Source: a virus. Taken from it: a DNA stretch of 40,520 nt. Below the pieces are notes generated by a model. It made no database searches. It was given only the letters and a program-made list of their open reading frames with translations, and had not been told where the DNA came from. Each line of letters begins with the position of its first letter. Position 1 is the stretch's first letter. The stretch spans positions 1 through 40,520 of IMG/VR virus record IMGVR_UViG_3300047548_002254; one strand, written 5' to 3'. Shown piece by piece: positions 5,931 to 13,771 of this stretch. The translations under genes were made by a program, and so were the position numbers.

Positions 5931-7034
5931 ATGGCCGCTCTACCTGAATTTGTGTGTCCCACGCTAGCCTCTGCCGACAGGGCGCTGGTCGATGGGCAGG
6001 ATATGCGCCGGCGTGCCTATCTTGGCATGTCCGCGATTGGCGGCGCGTGTTCGCGTGCGCTCTGGTACCAGTTTCGCTGGGCCTGGAGTGTGCGTTTCGA
6101 TGCGACAACGCTGAAGCGCTTTGAAGATGGGCACCGCAGCGAAGATCTCGCGGTCGCGCGCCTCAAGCAGCTTCCCGGCCTTACCGTCCATGAAACCGAT
6201 GAAGCTGGCGGCCAGTGGGGCTTCAAGGATTTTGGCGGACACTTTTCCGGCCACATGGACGGAGTGTGCTTGGGCCTCGTGCAGGCACCGCAAACCTGGC
6301 ACGTGCTCGAGATCAAGGCCTCGGAGAAGTGGCAGGACCTCGACAAGGCGCGGCGCAAGGTGGGCGAGAAGTCCGCACTCGCCGAGTGGAACCCGGTCTA
6401 TTACGCGCAGGCCGTCCTCTACATGGACTATGCCGGGATCGACCGGCACTGGCTGGTTTGCGTCTCGCCAGGCGGCCGGCGCTGGACGGCGGTGCGCACC
6501 AATGCTGACCCGGTCTTTGCGAGGGCCCTCAAGGCCAAAGCCGAGAACATCATCTTTTCCGATAACGCACCCAACCGGATCGGCGGGCCGGACAGCTTTG
6601 CCTGCCGGTTCTGCGATCTTGCGCCGCTGTGTCATGAAGGCGCGCGCGCTGAGCGCAATTGCCGCACCTGTATGGATGCAGGAGTGGCCCACGATGGCTA
6701 TTGGTTCTGCGTCCGCTACGGCCATGAGCTTTCGCGCACCGATCAGGAAGCAGGTTGTGCTGACCATCGATATCTCCCTGATCTGGTCGCGGGCGAACAG
6801 GTCGATGTCGAGCATGGGCGGATCATCTACCGTATGACTGACGGCTCGCAGTGGGTCGATGATGGTCCCTATAAGTATGCTCCGGGCGATGTCATTGACC
6901 GGCATGTCTGCCGCTCGTGCGGCTCGTTCTCCTGGACTGTGACCGAAGGCAAAGGGCCACACGCAGCGGGCCTGCGTTGCACGGGCTGCAATGCGAGCGG
7001 TGGCTGGCTTCCGAAAGCCGAGGTGGCAGCATGA
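5931..7034 (+). CDS. PD-(D/E)XK (Cas4/RecB-like) nuclease with multiple cysteine clusters
   Basis: This 367-residue protein has RecB/Cas4 nuclease motifs: GHMDG with Asp110, LEIKAS with Glu127 and Lys129, and YYAQAVLYM with Gln160. Cys40 in an N-terminal ACSRALWY motif together with Cys225, Cys228 and Cys234 (CRFCDLAPLC) reproduces the split four-cysteine signature that holds an iron-sulfur cluster in Cas4 and AddB-type nucleases. The C-terminal third adds Cys244, 247, 260 and 276, then Cys327, 330, 350 and 353 as a zinc-ribbon pattern. It probably trims DNA ends for the Sak4 recombination system or during replication. GAAGGAG precedes the ATG, and the end overlaps the helicase start (ATGA). 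Confidence 0.87.
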   Translation: MAALPEFVCPTLASADRALVDGQDMRRRAYLGMSAIGGACSRALWYQFRWAWSVRFDATTLKRFEDGHRSEDLAVARLKQLPGLTVHETDEAGGQWGFKDFGGHFSGHMDGVCLGLVQAPQTWHVLEIKASEKWQDLDKARRKVGEKSALAEWNPVYYAQAVLYMDYAGIDRHWLVCVSPGGRRWTAVRTNADPVFARALKAKAENIIFSDNAPNRIGGPDSFACRFCDLAPLCHEGARAERNCRTCMDAGVAHDGYWFCVRYGHELSRTDQEAGCADHRYLPDLVAGEQVDVEHGRIIYRMTDGSQWVDDGPYKYAPGDVIDRHVCRSCGSFSWTVTEGKGPHAAGLRCTGCNASGGWLPKAEVAA

Positions 7035-8635
7035 GCCCGCCGCTGACCTTGCGGCCTTATCAGGAGGCTGCGCTCACCGACCTGTGGGGATGGTTTACGA
7101 ACCGAGAAGGTAACCCATTGGTAATTTTGCCCACCGGCGCCGGCAAAAGTCTGGTCATCGCCGAATGGTCTAAGCTGGTCTTTGAGACCGATCCCACGGC
7201 CTGCATCCTCGTGCTGACCCATGTGCGCGAGCTAGTGGCGCAGAACGCGGCCGAGCTGTTCGGACTGTGGCCCGAGGCGCCGTGGGGGATCTATTCAGCA
7301 GGACTTGGCCGGCGCGACATTGGCGCGCAGCTGCTCTTCGCCTCGATCCAGTCGATCCACAAGAAAGCCTACAACCTGCCGCGCCGGGTCGACATGGTGC
7401 TGATCGACGAAGCGCATATGATTCCGCGCAATGCTGACACCATGTACGGCAAGTTCCTGGCCGATCTCAAAACCATCAATCCCGCGCTCAAGATCATCGG
7501 GCTGACCGCAACCCCATTTCGGCTCGATAGCGGCCGGCTCGACAAGGGCGAGGACGCGATGTTTGATGGCGTTGCCCATGAGACCAAGGTGCGCGGGCTC
7601 ATTGATGATGGCTTTCTCTGCCCGCCGATCAGTTACCGCCAGGCTGCCCAGATCGACACCAGCGGGGTTGGTATGCGTGGCGGGGAGTTCATCTCATCGC
7701 AGCTTGAAGCCGCGGCACTCGACCAAAGCGTGATCAACCGGATTGCTGACCGGATTGCCGAGCAGGGGGCCGGCCGGCGTGGCTGGCTGGTATTCGGCTG
7801 CACGATTAAGCACTGCGAGGCGCTGTGCGCTGCGCTCACCGAGCGCGGCTTTTCCGGTGCAGGGGTCTATGGCCACACCGAAAAGCGCGAGCGCGACCGC
7901 ATCATTGCCGACTTCAAGGCGGAGCGCTTGCGGTTTCTGGTGAGCCAGGGCGTGCTGACGACCGGTTTCAACGCGCGTCATGTCGATCTCATCGCGCTGG
8001 CGCGCCCCACGAAGTCGACAGGGCTTTATATCCAGATGATCGGGCGCGGCACGCGGCTCTCGCCCGAAACCGGCAAGGCCAACTGCCTGATCCTCGACTT
8101 TGGCGGCAACATTGCCCGGCACGGGCCGTTCGATGACCCGGCGATCCCGGACAAGAAGAACAAGGGCGAGGGGCCTGCTCCCTACAAGACGTGCCCGGAA
8201 TGCGAGTGCGATTGCGGCACCATGACGGCCTTTTGCCCGGCTTGCGGGTTTGAGTTTCCGCCGCCCGATCGGCGCGTTACGACCCGGCCTGAGCAAATCT
8301 CGGTTCTGGCAGTCGAGACTGACTGGATTGAGGTCGACGGGGTTTCCTTCCGGCACCACGAGAAGGAGGGATCCCCGCCGTCGCTGCGGGTGACCTACAA
8401 AGCGGGTCTCACCGTCCACCGCGAATGGATCTGCTTCGAGCACCAAGGCTATGCCCGCACCAAGGCGGAAAGCTGGTGGATGCGGCGGGGGCCAACCCCG
8501 GTGCCCAAGTCCGTCGGCGAGGCGCTCGCCCGTCAGCATCAGCTTGCCGTTCCCAGCCACATCCGGGTCAAGCCCTCTGGCCGCTACCACGAGATCACGG
8601 CCTTCCGGTTTGATCCTGGCCGGCTCGCGGCGTGA
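7031..8635 (+). CDS. SF2 DEAH-box helicase with zinc-ribbon tail
   Basis: This 534-residue helicase has a Q-motif-like RPYQEAAL near residue 8, Walker A LPTGAGKS (33-40), DEAH at 126-129, motif III LTATPF (158-163) and motif VI QMIGRGTRLS (335-344). A cysteine cluster follows (CPECECDCG, then CPACGFEFPPPDRR, residues about 388-413), and the C-terminal 120 residues carry no recognised motif. The architecture resembles phage DEAD/DEAH helicases used in replication or in branch migration during recombination. The start at 7031 overlaps the nuclease stop (ATGA), and the end overlaps the next gene's GTG (GTGA), so it belongs to a tightly coupled run. Confidence 0.93.
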   Translation: MSPPLTLRPYQEAALTDLWGWFTNREGNPLVILPTGAGKSLVIAEWSKLVFETDPTACILVLTHVRELVAQNAAELFGLWPEAPWGIYSAGLGRRDIGAQLLFASIQSIHKKAYNLPRRVDMVLIDEAHMIPRNADTMYGKFLADLKTINPALKIIGLTATPFRLDSGRLDKGEDAMFDGVAHETKVRGLIDDGFLCPPISYRQAAQIDTSGVGMRGGEFISSQLEAAALDQSVINRIADRIAEQGAGRRGWLVFGCTIKHCEALCAALTERGFSGAGVYGHTEKRERDRIIADFKAERLRFLVSQGVLTTGFNARHVDLIALARPTKSTGLYIQMIGRGTRLSPETGKANCLILDFGGNIARHGPFDDPAIPDKKNKGEGPAPYKTCPECECDCGTMTAFCPACGFEFPPPDRRVTTRPEQISVLAVETDWIEVDGVSFRHHEKEGSPPSLRVTYKAGLTVHREWICFEHQGYARTKAESWWMRRGPTPVPKSVGEALARQHQLAVPSHIRVKPSGRYHEITAFRFDPGRLAA

Positions 8636-8961
8636 GGGCCTGCTTTTGTGGCCGCGCTGCCCGCGGGTTTGCCTGGCGAGACTTCAAGAGCGCCACTTTT
8701 GAGCGTCTCCCAACCGTCCACGCCTGTTCGATGGCGTGCCTTGATATCCCGACCAAAAGGCCCGGAAAGATGCAGTTGAACGTTGATGAAAAGCGCGCCG
8801 TAAACACCGCCAGCCCTGTGATCGGGGAGTGGCTCGACGCGCTCGGCAAGACGGATCTGGCGCAGATGACGGAAGGCGAATGGCTCAGCTTCCTCGCCCA
8901 TGTCTATGCCTCGGTCTGCGCCGAAGTGTGCAAGGTCTGGGAAAACGAGGTGCCGTTCTGA
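8632..8961 (+). CDS. Small cysteine-containing phage protein (DUF6511-like)
   Basis: This 109-residue protein starts at a GTG overlapping the helicase stop (GTGA). The N-terminus, RACFCGRAARGFAW, followed by a second pair in HACSMACLDI, forms a Cys-x-Cys plus Cys-x3-Cys zinc-finger-like pattern within the first 37 residues. The remainder (GEWLDALGKTDLAQMTEGEW, then a helix) resembles the phage family I know as DUF6511. An internal ATG at 8770 would drop the cysteine part, but the overlap supports the GTG. The stop overlaps the next ATG (TGATG). It probably binds nucleic acid or the replication proteins beside it; that is inference. Confidence 0.72.
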   Translation: MRACFCGRAARGFAWRDFKSATFERLPTVHACSMACLDIPTKRPGKMQLNVDEKRAVNTASPVIGEWLDALGKTDLAQMTEGEWLSFLAHVYASVCAEVCKVWENEVPF

Positions 8962-11381
8962 TGGCATCGCTCGCCTTTGACCCTGATATTGCCCGCCCCC
9001 TGTTCGAGAGCCTCGACCAGATCCATCTCGTCTATATCCATCCCAATGGGGTGGGCGTGCATGGGCGCGACTTTGGCGAGCGCGTCGAGGAGGCTTTGGC
9101 AGATGCCGCCAAGGCCAACACCAACGGGTTCAACATCTACTGGACGGTGAACCGGGTTGCGACCGGGCTGAACAAAAAGCCTGCCAAGTATGACATACGT
9201 GCCGCCCGCTTTGTGCATGTCGATATCGATCCGCCCAAGTCTGGTGGCGCGTTTGACAAGGCTGAGATTACTGCCGCTTTGCAGGACATTTCTTGCCCGC
9301 CGAGTTTCATCATCGATTCCGGTGGCGGGCTTCAGGCCTTCTGGCGGCTTGAGGCCCCGTGCGCCAACCTTGCCAGCATCGAGGCGATCAACCTGCAGGT
9401 GCGCGACTGGTTCGAGGCGGATGCCTGCCAGAATATCGACCGGCTAATGCGGGTGCCGGGCTCGGTCAACTATCCTGACAAGCGCAAGATGGCACGAGGT
9501 CGCACCCCGCGGCTTGCGGGCTGGGCCATGGCGGATGACGGGATCTCCTATCCGCCAGAAGATTTGGCCGCGAGCTTTCCGCCAGCGCGCACACCGGAAC
9601 CAAGCACTGCGCGCGCGTCCCCCACGCTTCCGGCCGATGTCGCGCTGCTGACACCGGATGAACTTGCGCTCAGCGTGCTCGATCCGCTGCGCCTCGCTAT
9701 CCAAGCCCCTCCCGGGCAGGACCGTTCGGGTGACGGGCTGGCGGTGGCCCGGCTGATGGCCAACGAGGGCCATGCTGATGCCCGGATCATGGGCGTGCTG
9801 CTCAATCCGGCCAACGCGGTCTCGGGCCATTTCCTCGACCAGCGCGATCCGCGCCGCGCTGCCGCACGCGCGATCCAGCTCGTGCGCCAGGACAGTCCGG
9901 CTGAAGGAGAGACGCTTAACGCGCCGATCATGTCCAACGCCGACTTCGCCATGTTCGTCGCCAACGAGAAGGCAAAGGTTCGCCATATCATGGTGCCGGC
10001 GACCTTGCGTGACGAGCATGACGATCATGATGGCCATGGCCATGAACAATATGACGACCATGGCCATGGCGGCGATGGTGGTGATCATCAACGGCCGTCG
10101 CCGGCGATCGGTATGCCGGGCTGGCAACGCGATCTTGGCGATGGCGCACTGGCACAGTTCGTGGCGCACACCTGTGCCTCTGCGCCATCTCCGCAGCCAT
10201 GGCTGACGCTGGGTGCAGGGCTTGCCATGTTTGGGGCGGCTGCCGGTCGGCGCTATGCCGGGCCAACGAACCTGCGCACCAATCTCTATGCGATCGGCAT
10301 CGCGGATTCCGGCGGTGGGAAGGACCATCCCTTGCGCGCCTCGACCCGGCTGATGATCGCCGCAGGGCTCGCTAACCATGTGGGATCCTCGAAGATCGCC
10401 TCGGGCGCCGGGCTGCTGACCGCGATCACCCGCAACCCATCGATCTACTTCCCGCTTGATGAGGTGGGGTTCCTGATCTCCTCGGCCGCCGACCGCAAGC
10501 GCGCGCCCAAGCACCTCACCGAAATCATCGACAACCTCACCGAGTTCTACAGCCTGGCCGACAGCACGTTCCTCGGTATTGCTTATGCCAACGACAAGGA
10601 GAAGCCGCGCGAGGTCATCGAGCAGCCGTGTCTGTGCCTGTTCGGGGTCACGACGCCGGGTGTGTTCTGGGGCTCGCTCTCCAGCGACAACGTGATCGAC
10701 GGCAGTCTGGCGCGCATGCTGATCTTCGAGAGCGAGAATCATTACCCGGATCCCCAGCACGACCTGATCTCGAACGAACCGCCTGCCGATCTGGTGGCGC
10801 TGATGGAGGCGGTGGCGAAGGGGGCTGATGGATCAACGCCGTTCCCGCTGGGCAATACGGCAACAGCGATCCCGAAGCCCTGGACGGTGCCTTATGCAAC
10901 GCCGCAGGCGGAAGCCCGGGCCCGGGCGATGCGCGAGGAGCAGATTGACATGCTGCGCCGGCATCAGGGCACGCATCTGACGGGCATCATCGCGCGTCTT
11001 GCCGAGAATGCCGCGAAGGTCGCGCTCATCAAAGCGATCACGGACAATCCGGGCAGTCCGCAGATTACGGTGACCGATCTCGACTGGGGCATGGGGATCG
11101 CAAGTCGCAGCGTGCAGACCCTGATACATGCGGTGAAAGAGCGGGTGGCCGACAACGAATACGAGGCCACATTGAAGCGGGTTCACAAAGCCATTGCGGA
11201 TGCTGGAAGCGCTGGGATCGATGGCAACAAATTATCTCGGCGGACGCAGGGCGTGGATCGCAGGAAACGCGTTGATATCCTGGCTCACCTTGAGGAGGCT
11301 GGGATGATCAGGGTGATGGAGATGGCTAAAGGTGAGGGGGCGAGGGGGCCCGCGCGGCGGGTGTATTTTGATGTGGCGTGA
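8961..11381 (+). CDS. RepB-like primase fused to a replicative ATPase/helicase domain
   Basis: This 806-residue protein is the likely replication initiator-primase. Residues about 20-180 resemble RepB-type archaeo-eukaryotic primases: VHVDIDPP with Asp88 and Asp90, SGGGLQAFWRL (120-130) and NIDRLMRVPGSVNYPDKRK (158-176). The C-terminal half is a DUF3987-like ATPase with IADSGGGKDHP (447-457), in which Asp follows the Walker A lysine, and a Walker B-like IYFPLDEVGF. A His/Asp-rich linker (351-377, seven His) separates the two. The last 70 residues look like a winged helix. The start at 8961 overlaps the previous stop (TGATG). It closes the early operon; a short hairpin (11378-11397) spans its stop codon. 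Confidence 0.87.
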   Translation: MASLAFDPDIARPLFESLDQIHLVYIHPNGVGVHGRDFGERVEEALADAAKANTNGFNIYWTVNRVATGLNKKPAKYDIRAARFVHVDIDPPKSGGAFDKAEITAALQDISCPPSFIIDSGGGLQAFWRLEAPCANLASIEAINLQVRDWFEADACQNIDRLMRVPGSVNYPDKRKMARGRTPRLAGWAMADDGISYPPEDLAASFPPARTPEPSTARASPTLPADVALLTPDELALSVLDPLRLAIQAPPGQDRSGDGLAVARLMANEGHADARIMGVLLNPANAVSGHFLDQRDPRRAAARAIQLVRQDSPAEGETLNAPIMSNADFAMFVANEKAKVRHIMVPATLRDEHDDHDGHGHEQYDDHGHGGDGGDHQRPSPAIGMPGWQRDLGDGALAQFVAHTCASAPSPQPWLTLGAGLAMFGAAAGRRYAGPTNLRTNLYAIGIADSGGGKDHPLRASTRLMIAAGLANHVGSSKIASGAGLLTAITRNPSIYFPLDEVGFLISSAADRKRAPKHLTEIIDNLTEFYSLADSTFLGIAYANDKEKPREVIEQPCLCLFGVTTPGVFWGSLSSDNVIDGSLARMLIFESENHYPDPQHDLISNEPPADLVALMEAVAKGADGSTPFPLGNTATAIPKPWTVPYATPQAEARARAMREEQIDMLRRHQGTHLTGIIARLAENAAKVALIKAITDNPGSPQITVTDLDWGMGIASRSVQTLIHAVKERVADNEYEATLKRVHKAIADAGSAGIDGNKLSRRTQGVDRRKRVDILAHLEEAGMIRVMEMAKGEGARGPARRVYFDVA

Positions 11382-11397
11382 GTTGCATAGAACTCAC
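11378..11397 (+). repeat. Hairpin at the end of the early operon
   Basis: GTGAGTT (11378-11384) and AACTCAC (11391-11397) form a perfect 7-bp stem with a 6-base loop across the primase stop codon. No U-run follows, so termination is uncertain. The convergent DUF2971 gene ends 33 bases further on. Confidence 0.35.
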
Positions 11398-11429
11398 AGA
11401 ATCAGCCGAAATTCAGCCTCGATCTCAGC

Positions 11430-12263
11430 CTATCGCTCATTTTTAGTCTGTATTCCGAGCTGTTCTAGGGCCTCGGACAAGCCCGTCCTGTCAGTAGAGC
11501 CTGTGGCTAGAAACTGGACAATCGTCCCGTCCGCGATAGCTTGCCGATAGTCGAATGAAAGTTGCACACTGGACGGAAATTCGATCTCATTGCCATCCGA
11601 AAGCAAAAACCGGCCCATGCCGGGAGCGGATAGGGTCACGCGAAGCTCACGTTCGTTGCTGTAAATCTGATCTTTGAGATAGGCGTATTCTATTGGGTTT
11701 GCCGAACGGTTTTCGTTTCGACTGTACGTAGCGCTCTCGACATAGGTAACTTTGCCGTAGTTGATTGCAAAAAGTTGGTGACAGCTAACGCCATTGTATA
11801 GCAGCGCTGCTGGTCCAGAGAGGGTGCCGTTTAGGTGGTGGCGTAGTTTATCAAGGTCGAATTCTATGCCGATCTGGCCCATCCCGCTGCCGAGCGCATA
11901 GTTCTTCCAAATATACTCGGAATTTTCGAGGGAGAAGCAGCAAGCGTAAGTTCGAGCTCGAGATTGAGCATAGTAATCTGACAGGGTGTAGTCGGGTGCT
12001 TTTTCGAAACTTGCAGCTTGATTGGCAGGCTTATCCACTGGCAGTTCCGCGCCGTCATTGGCATCTGCCAATGGAAATCCTGTGTATGCATCCACCCGGT
12101 TGAAGTGGAGGTAACTGCCCTCAATCGACCGGATAAGGTGCTCGACCTGCATAATCTTGAAAAGTCGTTGGCCCGGATCTGGCTGGGTCAGCAGTTCAGC
12201 GTGTGGTTCAATCCCTCCAAGGAGTGTCAGTGGGAGATTGGCAACTGTCACCGAGGTGGACAT
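11430..12263 (-). CDS. DUF2971 domain protein
   Basis: This 277-residue protein fits the DUF2971 type: an N-terminal segment with LFKIMQVEHLIRSIEGSYLH and FNRVDAYTG, then CFSLENSEYIWKNYA followed by GQIGIEFDLDKLRHHL. The biochemical role of this family is not established. Here it is the third gene of a leftward unit behind a toxin-antitoxin pair, starting 13 bases after the PIN gene; I chose the ATG at 12263 for that reason (an upstream ATG at 12329 would overlap the toxin by 53 bases). Its codons look less GC-rich than the phage genes on both sides, which suggests an acquired insert. It opposes the direction of early and late transcription. Confidence 0.8.
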   Translation of the reverse strand: MSTSVTVANLPLTLLGGIEPHAELLTQPDPGQRLFKIMQVEHLIRSIEGSYLHFNRVDAYTGFPLADANDGAELPVDKPANQAASFEKAPDYTLSDYYAQSRARTYACCFSLENSEYIWKNYALGSGMGQIGIEFDLDKLRHHLNGTLSGPAALLYNGVSCHQLFAINYGKVTYVESATYSRNENRSANPIEYAYLKDQIYSNERELRVTLSAPGMGRFLLSDGNEIEFPSSVQLSFDYRQAIADGTIVQFLATGSTDRTGLSEALEQLGIQTKNER

Positions 12264-12276
12264 GGAACTCAAATTC

Positions 12277-12867
12277 TCAAAGCGATTCAATATGGGGTGC
12301 CAGGACCGAAGCGGTTTCCAGCAGTCCATGCGCCTCGAGCGACCGTAGCATGTCTTCCGGGGTGAGCTCCGGTCGCTTTAAGCGCAACCGCATGCGATTG
12401 ATCGCAGCGACAGCACGCCCCTCTTCAAGGGCGATAGTGTCAGCGATAAAGTCGTCCGCACTGCGTGCTTCGATCGCCAATGGCGAAAGAACAGATGCGG
12501 GGAAGTCCGACAGGTTCTCGGTTACGAGAGCTTGAGCTTGCGTTTTGATCGCTGCAGCCAGAACGTGCTCGTCGTTTCTATCCGGCAAGCCATAGGTCGT
12601 AGCCTCAAATAGACCGAAGTCCTCCACCAAAGCTTCCGGAAATGCGGCACGCATACTGGCGACAGACTGAGCGGCCCGCGTCTTGCTATCGGCAATGTCA
12701 CGCTCGTCCATCAAGCGTGTGATCGCCCGTTCTGTCTCTTCAAGAACATTCTCTGACCACCGCACACGGAAGAACTCGGCCTCAGCCAAAGTCAGGAGCA
12801 GATTCCTGCGCCACACGCTGACCAATGTGCATGCATCGATAAATGCGGTGTAGCGGTTGGCGAACAT
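12277..12867 (-). CDS. PIN-domain toxin (VapC-like ribonuclease)
   Basis: This 196-residue protein is a PIN-domain ribonuclease of toxin-antitoxin type. The acidic residues fit: Asp11 in AFIDACTLVS, Glu43/Glu44 in NVLEETERA, Asp96 and Asp99 in LPDRNDEHVLAAAI, and Asp121 in the typical VTENLSDFP motif. It is longer than classical VapC (about 130 residues), with a C-terminal extension of about 65 residues containing ARSADDFIADTIALEEGRA. It starts 9 bases after the antitoxin gene. PIN toxins cleave RNA (tRNA, rRNA or mRNA); the target here cannot be read from sequence. Inside a prophage it may act in plasmid-like maintenance or exclusion of other phages. Confidence 0.88.
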   Translation of the reverse strand: MFANRYTAFIDACTLVSVWRRNLLLTLAEAEFFRVRWSENVLEETERAITRLMDERDIADSKTRAAQSVASMRAAFPEALVEDFGLFEATTYGLPDRNDEHVLAAAIKTQAQALVTENLSDFPASVLSPLAIEARSADDFIADTIALEEGRAVAAINRMRLRLKRPELTPEDMLRSLEAHGLLETASVLAPHIESL

Positions 12868-12876
12868 GGCGTGTGA

Positions 12877-13335
12877 TCAGATCAGGTCCGCGTCGTTGCC
12901 AATCAGGGCATCCAACGCGCGAGCCCGTTCCTCATCTCGCTTTGCCTTGTAGTCAAAAATGTTCTCAGCCTTAATTCTGCGGTGCCGGCCGACAAAGGTA
13001 TGGGGGATCGAATCCTGTTCCAGTAATTTGATCAGGTGAGGCCGAGAGACGTTCAGTAGATCGGCGGCCTGCTGTGTGGTCAGCATCTCCTGGATTGGTA
13101 CCAACGTGACGGCATGGCCGCTGCCAATGTGTCGAAGGAGTTCGAGGAAGATATCTGACATCGCCGGGGTAAGGGTGACTTCGACTGGTTTTTGCGTCTC
13201 GGGCTCACGCACGCGTAGAGTGGCTTCGCCGGATTTTTGAGCAGCGAGCATCCGGCGCAGTTGGTTAGCAATCTGGCGATCGCTGGCAGACGGCAATTGG
13301 CCGCCGAAGGGCTCAGAATGCGCTGGCAAGGTCAT
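12877..13335 (-). CDS. Excisionase-type HTH antitoxin
   Basis: This 152-residue protein carries an excisionase/MerR-like helix-turn-helix at about 88-130 (TTQQAADLLNVSRPHLIKLL, then RHRRIKAENIFDY), preceded by a helical N-terminal region and a predicted strand pair (EATLRVREPETQKPVEVTL). This domain order is known for antitoxins paired with PIN toxins of the longer type, and the toxin gene follows within 9 bases. GGAG lies 7 bases before the ATG. Autoregulation is expected for this class; a near-palindrome TATTCGAAATA at 13371-13381 upstream is a possible binding site. A stand-alone regulator is the alternative, but the pairing makes antitoxin more likely. Confidence 0.85.
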   Translation of the reverse strand: MTLPAHSEPFGGQLPSASDRQIANQLRRMLAAQKSGEATLRVREPETQKPVEVTLTPAMSDIFLELLRHIGSGHAVTLVPIQEMLTTQQAADLLNVSRPHLIKLLEQDSIPHTFVGRHRRIKAENIFDYKAKRDEERARALDALIGNDADLI

Positions 13336-13487
13336 TGGTACTCTCCGAGGTTGAATTCCTCACTATGCGATATTCGAAATAAACGCAACAAAATTTGCTG
13401 CAAGGGGCAACCTGAAGATGCCGATCGCTGTCCTAACTCCTCAACGCCCTGAAACCCCTCAACGAAACTTCTCATGATCCGAAACCC

Positions 13488-13682
13488 GCAAAAAACTGCG
13501 AGTTTTTGCATCTTCTCAAAAACTCAACTTCTCTCGCGCGCGCGAAAAAGGGGGAGGGGGAAGGAGGGAGGAGATATGATTGTATATATATTGAGTAATT
13601 GAGAAGTTTATAAACCTGCTGAATTCAGGCTATTTTCACTCTTGATCTGATCTTGAGCAGTTTTTGAACTGTTTGAGCAGTT
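13488..13682. other. Candidate replication origin or control region in the 13336-13771 gap
   Basis: The 436-base gap without a gene holds ordered DNA signals: a stem GCAAAAAACT-GCG-AGTTTTTGC (13488-13509), an inverted repeat AACTTCTC (13526-13533) and GAGAAGTT (13601-13608), an alternating CG run (about 13534-13544), a 31-base all-purine tract (13544-13574), the AT-rich TATATATATTGAG, a palindrome CTGAATTCAG (13619-13628), and four TTGANCWG repeats at 13642, 13653, 13664 and 13673. Repeats, an unwinding-prone AT stretch and divergent transcription suggest an origin or a complex regulatory site. No coding signal was seen. Confidence 0.45.
13642..13680 (+). repeat. Helically phased TTGANCWG repeat array (four copies)
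   Basis: TTGATCTG (13642), TTGAGCAG (13653), TTGAACTG (13664) and TTGAGCAG (13673) all match TTGANCWG. Their starts are 11, 11 and 9 bases apart, close to one helical turn, so a protein could bind all four on one DNA face. They lie about 90-130 bases upstream of the RuvC-like gene. Confidence 0.6.
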
Positions 13683-13771
13683 AGTTTTGTGGGAGCCGTC
13701 CTATTTCCTGGCACCCATGGCGCGCGGTACAAGGCCCCTGACGCGGCGATCCTCGAAAACGGAGGATTGCT

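Noticed and set aside
9444-10760. 438-aa reading frame antisense to the primase-ATPase gene
   Set aside because: It mirrors a well-supported gene, is Arg/His/Gly-rich and has no motif; it is a GC-rich shadow frame.
11378-11397. Intrinsic terminator for the early operon
   Set aside because: The 7-bp hairpin has no following U-run; recorded only as a hairpin.
13544-13574. G-quadruplex in the purine tract
   Set aside because: Only three runs of three or more G are clearly separated (GGGGG, GGGGG, GGG), so the standard four-run rule is not met without splitting a run; kept only as a purine tract.
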